A stretch of 36,537 nucleotides of DNA from Candidatus Omnitrophota bacterium (GTDB lineage Bacteria > Omnitrophota > Gorgyraeia > B26-G9). A program made the position numbers and the translations under genes. Location of the stretch: contig JAHJAO010000065.1 in NCBI GenBank assembly GCA_018813905.1, positions 1 through 36,537 of the forward strand, written 5' to 3'. Positions 9,126 through 16,490 of the stretch are shown here, piece after piece (position 1 is the first letter of the stretch; the number at the start of each line of letters is the position of its first letter). The notes under the pieces were generated by a model. That model was given only the letters and a program-made list of their open reading frames with translations. It ran no database searches and was not told where the DNA came from.

Positions 9126-10058
9126 ATGATAAAAATGAGCAAATTAAAAAAATTGGGCAAGGGGCTGGAAGATATATCATATTTATTTCTTTCGCCGCAA
9201 GATAAGCGGGACGAAGAAACAAGCCCCGATACTGCCGGCATTGACGGAATGGAACCGCAAAACAGCAACAGTTCTTCTCTGAAAAGCGTATGTTTAATCG
9301 GAGACCCCGTATCCAAAAATGCCTTCTTAACAATAAACCTGGCTTTGGCCTTGGCCCGGTTGGGGACAAAGATTTTGGTATTAGATATGGATGAGGAGTT
9401 TTCGTGCCTGAGCTTCTTTCTCGGGCATGAGATAACCAGCGCGGAAAGAAACAGCGGTGAGCCGATAGTTAAGCCCGGGCCGCGGGGCGTAAAACTTGTT
9501 GGTTTAAATAAAGCTGCATTGGGAAAATTATCTGCCGGGCATATGGAGTCGGAAATAGATTTGAAACTTGGGAAGATTGAAGAAGATGTCGATTTAATCC
9601 TTATAAGTATTGGCCGGCAGGATTTGACGCTGGTGGATAGTTTTGCGCAGGAGTCGGTAACTGAATTTTTAATATCCGTGCCGCCGGATAAAGATAAGAT
9701 GCTTAAAAGTTATAAGACCATCAAAACAATCTTCTCCCGCAATCCCCTGGCCAAAATAGGAATTATCATCACTGAGATAGAGCATATGTATGAAATCGAA
9801 CGGGTTTATAATAAAATGGCGCAAGCTGTAAGCAAGTTTTTGGATAAGGAGCTTTATAAATACGGTTTTCTTTTCAAAATCAAGGAAAGTATCCCTATGC
9901 AAAATAATATCGCTTCTTTTTACGATACGGACATTACCGCTTGCATTTCCAACATTGCTCAGATTTTAGTGCTGCGGTTAAACGTGGGGGAGTCGGGTGT
10001 TAACCCAAAAGAATTTTTTAAAAAATTAACCGGCACATATAAAACAGGTAAGTTATGA
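9126..10058 (+). CDS. MinD/ParA-like protein with a degenerate P-loop (probable pseudo-ATPase)
   Basis: The product has 310 residues. After a variable, Ser/Glu-rich N-terminal 50 residues comes a SIMIBI-type fold. Strand beta1 leads into GDPVSKNAF (about 59-67), where KGGxGKT is expected, followed by INLALALARLGTKILVLDMD, which matches the helix and Walker A' region of MinD/FlhG proteins. The glycines and both lysines of the P-loop are gone apart from one shifted Lys, so nucleotide hydrolysis is unlikely. It may be a regulatory or scaffolding partner of the ParA-CBM48 protein 51 nt upstream. The start is uncertain (ATG 9126 or ATG 9135); neither has a well-placed ribosome site. It overlaps the next gene by 4 nt (ATGA). 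Confidence 0.6.
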   Translation: MIKMSKLKKLGKGLEDISYLFLSPQDKRDEETSPDTAGIDGMEPQNSNSSSLKSVCLIGDPVSKNAFLTINLALALARLGTKILVLDMDEEFSCLSFFLGHEITSAERNSGEPIVKPGPRGVKLVGLNKAALGKLSAGHMESEIDLKLGKIEEDVDLILISIGRQDLTLVDSFAQESVTEFLISVPPDKDKMLKSYKTIKTIFSRNPLAKIGIIITEIEHMYEIERVYNKMAQAVSKFLDKELYKYGFLFKIKESIPMQNNIASFYDTDITACISNIAQILVLRLNVGESGVNPKEFFKKLTGTYKTGKL

Positions 10059-10717
10059 CCAGAGTGTTTCGAAAAATAAATATCGAAAAAGAAAAGCTGG
10101 AAGAACTTATTCTTAAAAACCCGGAAAGTCTTGAGGCGGACATCAGTTTTATAGATCATCATTTGGGTTGCGAAGAAGAGGGGATCATCGATTTTTTAGC
10201 CGTGGACAGATCCGGCCGGCTGGTAATTGTGAATTTTGATGTACGAGATATAAGCGAATCGCTTCTGATTTGCGCGATAAGCCAAATGCATTGGCTCAAA
10301 AAAAATGAATGTTTAATAAAGCGGATATTTTCCAAAGAAGGCGTGGATTTTGAAAAAACTCCTCTGCTTCTCGTGCTTTGTCCGGATTTTTCCCAGAAAG
10401 CTAGATCCGCCGCGAAAGAATTTACCGCTGCGGATATAAAATTTATCAAGTATACTTATATTGCAAACGCCGAAGAAGACGCTGTTTTTTTTGAAGAAAT
10501 TTTTAGCTCAACTGCTAAAGTCAGCCCGGGCCCGGTGATTCGTTCAGGAACACATATCCCGAGGGAAACCATACAAACCGGGAAAAGCAGCGCCGAAGGA
10601 AAAATGCCTTTACAAATTGCCGAAGAAACCGAGCCGGGAACAGTGCCTTTATCCAGGGAAGAAATAGCGGAATTCATGGAATTTGACGCCGCGGCCGGAA
10701 TTATATCTTCGCAATAA
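10055..10717 (+). CDS. Hypothetical protein resembling a PD-(D/E)XK nuclease fold with a missing active site
   Basis: This 220-residue protein has no firm family assignment. Residues 12-62 resemble the N-terminal core of NucS/RecB-like restriction-endonuclease folds: LEELILKNPESL, then GIIDFLAVDRSGRLVIVNFDV. In active relatives the last strand reads like VIELK, with catalytic Glu and Lys. Here those places hold Asn60 and Asp62, while Asp46 is kept, so a nuclease activity is unlikely. The C-terminal 70 residues are Pro/Glu/Thr-rich and probably disordered. It is translationally coupled (4-nt overlap) to the degenerate ParA-like gene, and likely works with it and with the ParA-CBM48 protein. 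Confidence 0.5.
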   Translation: MTRVFRKINIEKEKLEELILKNPESLEADISFIDHHLGCEEEGIIDFLAVDRSGRLVIVNFDVRDISESLLICAISQMHWLKKNECLIKRIFSKEGVDFEKTPLLLVLCPDFSQKARSAAKEFTAADIKFIKYTYIANAEEDAVFFEEIFSSTAKVSPGPVIRSGTHIPRETIQTGKSSAEGKMPLQIAEETEPGTVPLSREEIAEFMEFDAAAGIISSQ

Positions 10718-10809
10718 GGTTATTTCGTTGCCCCATTCGGAAGCTCTGGATGTAAAACAGCGGAGCTTGCCGCCGCATCTATCAAGAATGGTTACGTACC
10801 CCAAAAAAT

Positions 10810-11583
10810 ATGACTGAGTGCAAGGTTTTAAAACGCCCCTTTTTGGTAAAAAATAACTTTGGTTATGTAATTACGGATTTTAAAAGGAAGGGGATGTTGT
10901 GTTTTTTTTCGAATCGAAATTCAAATTACAATGTGTGTAGCTCTAAAAATAAAAAGGCAATCGATTCGCGGGAGAAAATTTTTAAAATATTCCGGATAAA
11001 AAGGGCACAAGCAGTTTTTTTAAAACAGATACACGGCTCAAAAATAGCCGCTATAACCAAAGCCCGCGCCGGCTGCGGTGTTTTTGATAAAAAAAGCAGG
11101 ATTAAAACTTTTGACGGCGCGATTACGGATATTGCCGATATCGCGCTGTGCGTATTAACTGCGGATTGTCTGCCGCTAGTTTTTTTTGCTTCCCGCCCCA
11201 AAAGAGTGATCGGCATCGTTCATGCCGGATGGAGAGGCACGCAGGGCGAAATATCTAAAAAAATAATTAGGAAGATTTGCCGAAGATTTTGCGTTGCCCC
11301 TGAAGACATTACCGTGTTTATCGGCCCGGGGATACGCGCATGTTGTTATGAAATAAAAGAAGATTTAAAAAGACCTTTTCCTAAACACACCTATATCAGG
11401 AAAGGCGCTTTATATTTAGATTTGGCTGGGGCCAATATCGAGCAAATGATCGATGCGGGAGTAAAAAAAGGAAATATTTATGATACACAAATGTGTTCTT
11501 TTTGCAGAAAAGACGAATTTTTTTCCTATCGCTCGGGCGACACGTATAAAAGAATGCTTACTTTAGTTAATTTGCAGGCGTAG
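10810..11583 (+). CDS. pgeF: PgeF/YfiH-family laccase-domain protein (purine nucleoside phosphorylase/peptidoglycan editing factor)
   Basis: The 257-residue product carries all three parts of the family's metal site: KQIHGS, LTADCLPL and VHAGWRGT, followed by IGPGIRACCYEI and the C-terminal MCSFCRKDEFFSYR block. Members were once annotated as polyphenol oxidases. Described activities are purine nucleoside phosphorolysis/adenosine deamination and prevention of wrong amino acids in peptidoglycan precursors. The N-terminal 'TTRxGG' region is degenerate here (FSNRNSN). The ATG at 10810 lacks a clear ribosome site; an in-frame ATG at 10894 is preceded by a purine-rich tract but would remove part of the domain. 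The 92 nt upstream show only a weak 6-bp inverted repeat. Confidence 0.85.
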   Translation: MTECKVLKRPFLVKNNFGYVITDFKRKGMLCFFSNRNSNYNVCSSKNKKAIDSREKIFKIFRIKRAQAVFLKQIHGSKIAAITKARAGCGVFDKKSRIKTFDGAITDIADIALCVLTADCLPLVFFASRPKRVIGIVHAGWRGTQGEISKKIIRKICRRFCVAPEDITVFIGPGIRACCYEIKEDLKRPFPKHTYIRKGALYLDLAGANIEQMIDAGVKKGNIYDTQMCSFCRKDEFFSYRSGDTYKRMLTLVNLQA

Positions 11584-11613
11584 CGGGCAACCTTTGCCGG
11601 GCAGATTATCTAC

Positions 11614-11642
11614 TTGACATTTTTGCGAAAATAATGTAAAGT
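11614..11642 (+). promoter_or_regulatory. Putative sigma-70 promoter for the DUF4912 gene
   Basis: TTGACA (11614-11619) and TAAAGT (11637-11642, 4/6) are separated by 17 nt, with TG directly before the -10. Transcription would begin near 11649, leaving about 39 nt before the ATG at 11688. Confidence 0.55.
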
Positions 11643-11687
11643 TACTGCCTAAGGTTGATTATCGAAAGATGTTAAAAACTTTATTTC

Positions 11688-12893
11688 ATGAAAGCCAAGC
11701 CTCTTAAAAAAAAGAAAGAAAACCGGCTAAAAAAACCACAACTTCTTATAAAACAAAGAGTTGTAAGCATAAAGACCAAAGCGGCCGGGAGAGTGAATAA
11801 AGGAAAGTTTCCAGGGGAAAATACTATTAACACGGAGAAAAAGATGGCTAAAGGTAAAATTAAGAAAGTAGCCGAACGCAAAAACAGCCAATTGGAACCT
11901 GTTGCCAAGAGAAAAATGCCCGGCCGTAAAGATATTCGAGCGGGTGTAGCAAGCAAAATAAAGTCTATTTTTGACAAATCAGGCTCAAATAATACTTTTG
12001 TGGCTGTTTCTGCCGGAGAACAAGTCGTAGAAGAAAGCAAATTCTTTGTTTCTTCCGAACCCATGCCGGCTACTGCCTTGCCGGATACGTCAAAAAAAGA
12101 ATCTTATAAAGAACATGAAAATTTGCCGCAAGGATATCAGGATAATCTTATCGTAATCCAAGTTCGTGATCCGTACTGGCTGTATGCTTATTGGGAAGTT
12201 ACCGCGCAAAAGATAGATGAAGTGCGTAAAGACATAAAAGATTTAGCGATGAGCGCAAAACGGATTTTACGCATATATCAGGTGAAAAACGAAGGCAACC
12301 GGCGGACAAACTTGAATAGGTTATTTGATATCGAAATCACAAATGACGCTAATAACTGGTATATTAATGCGGGTATCCCGAACACAACTTATTGCGTGGA
12401 TATCGGATTGTTGCTTGGCGATGGCAGATTTATTGTTTTAGCCCGTTCTAATGTTGTGCATACGCCATTAGATGGCCCAAGTTCAGTTACGGATGAAGAG
12501 TGGATGATTGTTGAAGATGATTTTAACCGTCTTTATGGGTTATCCGCCGGTTTGGGGATTGGTTTGAGCTCTCTGGAATTAAGAAAACGGATAAAAGAAA
12601 GGCTGTTAAGCCCGCTTGCTTCGGGTATTTTGTCTTCTCCGGTGAAAAAGAAAAAAAAAGGTCTGCGCCAGTTTTGGCTGGTCGTGGATACGGAATTGAT
12701 CGTGTATGGAGCTACTGAACCGGACGCGATTGTGACCGTAGCGGGTAAGCCGGTTAAGTTGAAAAAAGACGGAACGTTTAGCGTAAGATTTCATTTGCCG
12801 GACGGCAAGTTAGATATCCCGGTTCGGGCCGTATCTCAAGACAAACAAGAAGAACGTATTATTACTCCAAAAGTCCGTAAAAAGACGGTTTGA
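11688..12893 (+). CDS. DUF4912-domain protein with basic N-terminal tail and C-terminal Ig-like domain
   Basis: This is a 401-residue protein. The first about 110 residues are low-complexity and very Lys/Arg-rich. A DUF4912 domain follows (about 145-290), recognisable by RDPYWLYAYWEV, NNWYINAG, TYCVDIGLLLGDGRFIVLARSN and DEEWMIVEDDF. The last 75 residues (WLVVDTELIVYGATEPDAIV and onward) look like a bacterial Ig-like beta-sandwich. The biochemical role of DUF4912 is unknown, but it is repeatedly found beside GH57/DUF1957 enzymes, one of which lies 3.6 kb downstream. A second in-frame start, ATG 11844, has a better ribosome site (GGAG, 7 nt spacing) and would remove half of the basic tail. The 99-nt gap after the gene has a pyrimidine-rich tract and nothing else clear. 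Confidence 0.75.
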   Translation: MKAKPLKKKKENRLKKPQLLIKQRVVSIKTKAAGRVNKGKFPGENTINTEKKMAKGKIKKVAERKNSQLEPVAKRKMPGRKDIRAGVASKIKSIFDKSGSNNTFVAVSAGEQVVEESKFFVSSEPMPATALPDTSKKESYKEHENLPQGYQDNLIVIQVRDPYWLYAYWEVTAQKIDEVRKDIKDLAMSAKRILRIYQVKNEGNRRTNLNRLFDIEITNDANNWYINAGIPNTTYCVDIGLLLGDGRFIVLARSNVVHTPLDGPSSVTDEEWMIVEDDFNRLYGLSAGLGIGLSSLELRKRIKERLLSPLASGILSSPVKKKKKGLRQFWLVVDTELIVYGATEPDAIVTVAGKPVKLKKDGTFSVRFHLPDGKLDIPVRAVSQDKQEERIITPKVRKKTV

Positions 12894-12992
12894 GCTGTAA
12901 AATATATAATTTTTGCCCATTTTCCTCCCTTCCTTTTTTCGACGCATTTAAAATTGTTAGATTAATGTTATATTAAAAAAAATCTCTAGCTG

Positions 12993-14690
12993 ATGTTATC
13001 GGAAAGCAAAGCAGTAAACCGCAAGCAGATGCGCTATTTTTTATGCCTGGGGCTATTGGCATATCTGGTAATATACGGAAATAGTCTGTTTTGCGGATTT
13101 ATGATTGATGATAATGTTTTAATCCTGGAAAATGACCTTATCAGAAATATAAAATTGCTCCCGCGCGCTTTTTTGCGGGAATACATGGCAGGATATTATC
13201 GGCCGATTGTTGTTGTTTCTTTTGCTTTGGATTATGCTCTTTGGAAGCTTAATCCCTTTGGGTATCATTTGACCAATATTTCCCTTCATTTTTTAAATTC
13301 TTTATTATTTTTCGCATTTTTATATTTATTGTTCAAAAGTTTTGAATTAGCCGGACTTGCCAGTATCCTCTTCGCCATCCATCCGATTAATAGTACAATC
13401 ATAAATTATGTTTCGGACCGGGGGAATCTCTTGGCGGCATTTTTTATGCTCAATGCTCTGATCGCGTTTTATTACGGGTTAACCAAGCGGAAGTTTTGGT
13501 GTTATGTTCTGGGATTTATGTGTACGGTTCTTGCGCTGTTGTCCCGGGAAAACGCCGTTCTTTTGTCTCTTTATTTGACCGGCATGTTATGGGTGTTATC
13601 TGAAAAAAAGAGCAAAAACGAAGCGGTCATCTTATTTACCTGCGTATCATTTTTAGCTTTAATTTATTTACTTTTAAGAGCTGTATATCTGCCGCTGCCG
13701 GCGGGGGTACGTATTTTTCCGGTACCGGTTTCTTTCGAATATGTGAGCGCTTTTGGGCGTATGATCGTCAAGTATTTTTCATTAACGATATGGCCGCAAG
13801 GCGTATGTTTTGCCCGCTCTATCCCTCAAGACTCCGGACTATATGAAAATATTTTATATGTAAGCCTGATAGTTTTTTGTCTCGCGTTTTTATTTTATAA
13901 ATTTCGAAAGAATAGACTTATCTTGTTTTCGTTTTTATGGTTCTTTACCGGCGCCCTGCCTTTATATACGCCGATGATATATTACCGGCCGGAAATGGGG
14001 TTGGTTATGCAGGATAGTTGGATTTATTTTTCCAGCGCAGGATTGTTTATTATAGCCAGCGCGGTTCTTATGAGTTTAAAAAAGATTAGCAAGAATAAAA
14101 GAATGAATTTTTTTCTGATCGCGGTCATTTTTTTATCTCTGGCCAGCGTATCCATGGCCGATAATATATTATATACCGATGCGCAGGTATATTGTTTGTA
14201 TTGGCTGTCCCTTGAGCCAAAAAATATCATTGCTAACTGGGCTCTTGGCGAATACTATTGCAATATAAATGAATATGAAAAAGCCGTGCCGTATTTTCAA
14301 AAGGCATTAGCAAGAGTTGCTTTTGTAAAGCGCGGGGTAGTCTATAGAGATAAAGACCGGGCCAGTAAAATCTGCAACAACTTAGGGGTCGCTTTTTTTC
14401 AGCAGGGCAATCCCGAAGAAGCGTTAAAATATTATAATGCCGCGCTTAAATTTGAACCGAAAAGAAAAAAGGCACATTATAATATTGCCAATGTTTATCT
14501 CTTTAAAAATAATCTGGATAAAGCCATCTTCCATTATAACGAAGAGGTAAAGAATAATTTTTCGCATTTACCGACCCATAAGGCCCTGGCGGTAATTTAT
14601 AAAAAAAGAGGGCAACTGCAAGAAGCGAATGACGAGATACGGATATTAAAGTTTTTAAAGCTTAATTCTAAAACAGGAAGCGGTATATAA
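12993..14690 (+). CDS. GT-C membrane glycosyltransferase with C-terminal TPR repeats (TMTC-like)
   Basis: The protein has 565 residues and about ten hydrophobic helices in its first 400. The first periplasmic loop contains an Asp pair (FMIDD, Asp39-Asp40), typical of GT-C enzymes using polyprenyl-phosphate sugars. A later HPINSTIINYVSDRGNLL block matches the HPxxT..V..R..LL loop of TMTC/PMT-type transferases. Residues about 405-555 form three or four TPR units (ALGEYYCNINEYEKAVPYFQ, NLGVAFFQQGNPEEALKYYN, NIANVYLFKNNLDKAIFHYN). It probably transfers a sugar to protein or glycan on the periplasmic side. The next gene starts in the stop codon (TAATG), so the two are coupled; the GT2 domain encoded there could supply the lipid-linked sugar. 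Confidence 0.75.
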   Translation: MLSESKAVNRKQMRYFLCLGLLAYLVIYGNSLFCGFMIDDNVLILENDLIRNIKLLPRAFLREYMAGYYRPIVVVSFALDYALWKLNPFGYHLTNISLHFLNSLLFFAFLYLLFKSFELAGLASILFAIHPINSTIINYVSDRGNLLAAFFMLNALIAFYYGLTKRKFWCYVLGFMCTVLALLSRENAVLLSLYLTGMLWVLSEKKSKNEAVILFTCVSFLALIYLLLRAVYLPLPAGVRIFPVPVSFEYVSAFGRMIVKYFSLTIWPQGVCFARSIPQDSGLYENILYVSLIVFCLAFLFYKFRKNRLILFSFLWFFTGALPLYTPMIYYRPEMGLVMQDSWIYFSSAGLFIIASAVLMSLKKISKNKRMNFFLIAVIFLSLASVSMADNILYTDAQVYCLYWLSLEPKNIIANWALGEYYCNINEYEKAVPYFQKALARVAFVKRGVVYRDKDRASKICNNLGVAFFQQGNPEEALKYYNAALKFEPKRKKAHYNIANVYLFKNNLDKAIFHYNEEVKNNFSHLPTHKALAVIYKKRGQLQEANDEIRILKFLKLNSKTGSGI

Positions 14691-16378
14691 TGCAAGAGAT
14701 AATATGCGATTTATGCGGCGCAAATCATCAAATCGCCGAGTACTTAGGGGATGAAAACGCCAAAAACCAATTTGAAGAAGGCGCCAATTACCGGATTACG
14801 GAAGAAAATTTCCGGCCGCCTAAACGGATAGTTAAGTGTGTACAATGCGGTTTAATATTTGCGCCATATACAAACCAGGGCAGAGAGCTAGCTTCGTTTT
14901 ATAGAGAAATGGTTGACGAGCAGTATGTCCAAGAAGAACGGTGCCGCAGAATTACTGCCCGGACTATACTAAGAAAGCTAAAACGCTTTATCCCCGGCAA
15001 TGCTACGATATTAGATGTCGGTTGCAGTACCGGGTTTTTGTTGGATGAAGCGAGAAAAATAGGTTGGAAGGCCTATGGGGTCGAAGTTGCCCAGTGGGCA
15101 GTTAAATATGCGCGGCAGAAATTCGGATTGGATGTTTGTAATAAAAGCTTAGAAGAGGCGAATTTTAAACGCGATTTTTTCGACGTGGTCATTTTACAGG
15201 ATGTTATCGAACATCTGCCGGATCCGAAAAGAACACTTTTAGAAATCAGAAGAATTCTAAAACCTACGGGAATTCTTTATGTCAATACGCCGGACATAGA
15301 TAGCCTGGCCAGCAGGATTTTGAAGGCCCGCTGGTGGGGCATAAAACAGTTTCACCTCTACTATTTTACTAAGAAGACATTGAAAAAAATGCTTACCTTG
15401 GCGGGTTTTAAGCAGGTAAAAGTTACAACCTATTGCCGGAATTTTACCTTGAAATACCTTTTGTTGCAGTTTAAGAAATACAATGTTACCTTGTATAAAC
15501 TGGCATTTTTTTTGAGCAACCTTTTTAAGATGGATAACTTAGTAATAAAATTCGATTTAAAAGACCAAATAGAAATCTTTGCCTGCAGAAAAAGGGGCTT
15601 GGAGTATTTGAGCGAGATAGAAGATGCTTCGGTGCAAGCCGTAAAGGGAAAGCTTAAAACGGTTGTCGTTTTGCCCGCGTATAATGCGGCTAAGACTGTT
15701 CGGGCAACCTATGACGATATCCCTAAACAAATTATCGATGAAATTATTCTTGTCGACGACGCCAGTAAAGATGAAACCGTAAGTTTGGCTAAAAAAATGG
15801 GGATGACGGTTATCGAACATAAACGGAATAAGGGCTACGGCGCTAACCAGAAAACATGTTACCGTGAGGCAATAAAAAGAGGCGCGGATATTGTGGTGAT
15901 GGTTCACCCCGATTATCAATACGATCCTTGTGTTATCCCGGACCTAATTGCGCCTTTAAAAGCGGGCCGGGCGGACGCTGTTTTCGGCTCGCGGATGCTC
16001 AAAGGCGGAGCGCTAATCGGGGGGATGCCGGTGTGGAAGCATAACGTGAATATAGTGTTAACGGCTTTAGCGAATATAGTATTGAAAACCTATTTGACGG
16101 AGTATCATTCCGGATTCCGAGCTTACAGCGCGAAATTTCTCAAAAGCGTAAGATTCGATGATAACTCAGATGATTTTGTTTTTGATTTCGAAATTATTGT
16201 TCAAGCGGTTTGCCATTATCTTCGGATTGAAGAAGTTCCGATTCGAACACGCTATTTTGACGAAGCATCCACAATTAAATTTTGGCCGGCGGTATTGTAT
16301 GGTTTAGGAATCCTTAAGACGTTGTTTAAACATAGGTTGTATGAATGGGGATGGGTTCGTTTCAGACAGTTTGAATAA
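14690..16378 (+). CDS. Fusion of Zn-finger SAM methyltransferase and GT2 (DPM1-like) glycosyltransferase
   Basis: The protein has 562 residues and three parts. A Cys4 putative zinc site (C6, C9, C50, C53) leads into a class I methyltransferase with motif I ILDVGCSTGF (about 107-116) and VVILQDVIEHLPDP. From about residue 322 a family 2 glycosyltransferase begins: VVVLPAYNAA, EIILVDDASKDET, NKGYGANQKT, and MVHPDYQYDP as the DxD-type acidic motif. The GT2 part is closest in appearance to polyprenyl-phosphate sugar transferases (DPM1 class) and lacks added membrane helices. It shares one base with the preceding GT-C gene's stop, so it plausibly makes the lipid-phosphate sugar that the GT-C enzyme uses. 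The methyltransferase might modify the same glycan. Confidence 0.8.
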   Translation: MQEIICDLCGANHQIAEYLGDENAKNQFEEGANYRITEENFRPPKRIVKCVQCGLIFAPYTNQGRELASFYREMVDEQYVQEERCRRITARTILRKLKRFIPGNATILDVGCSTGFLLDEARKIGWKAYGVEVAQWAVKYARQKFGLDVCNKSLEEANFKRDFFDVVILQDVIEHLPDPKRTLLEIRRILKPTGILYVNTPDIDSLASRILKARWWGIKQFHLYYFTKKTLKKMLTLAGFKQVKVTTYCRNFTLKYLLLQFKKYNVTLYKLAFFLSNLFKMDNLVIKFDLKDQIEIFACRKRGLEYLSEIEDASVQAVKGKLKTVVVLPAYNAAKTVRATYDDIPKQIIDEIILVDDASKDETVSLAKKMGMTVIEHKRNKGYGANQKTCYREAIKRGADIVVMVHPDYQYDPCVIPDLIAPLKAGRADAVFGSRMLKGGALIGGMPVWKHNVNIVLTALANIVLKTYLTEYHSGFRAYSAKFLKSVRFDDNSDDFVFDFEIIVQAVCHYLRIEEVPIRTRYFDEASTIKFWPAVLYGLGILKTLFKHRLYEWGWVRFRQFE

Positions 16379-16409
16379 AAATATCCTGCCAAGCGGTCTT
16401 TAATTGCGC

Positions 16410-16456
16410 CACAACAGCTGAAATCACTTGAATTGTAGCATCTGTTGTGATAATAT
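16410..16456 (+). promoter_or_regulatory. Inverted repeat and putative promoter upstream of the GH57 gene
   Basis: CACAACAG (16410-16417) and CTGTTGTG (16442-16449) are perfect inverted 8-mers, 24 nt apart. Between and over them lies a weak sigma-70 promoter, TTGAAT (16428-16433), 17 nt, TAATAT (16451-16456). The two half-sites would flank the -35 and touch the -10, a layout fitting a dimeric repressor. No terminator is visible after the preceding gene. Confidence 0.4.
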
Positions 16457-16490
16457 AAAAGTCCAAATTTAACCAGTAAAGGTTCAATTT

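Noticed and set aside
10741-10768. AAGCTC/GAGCTT inverted repeat before pgeF
   Set aside because: Only 6 bp with a 16-nt loop, no U-tract and no promoter context; likely chance.
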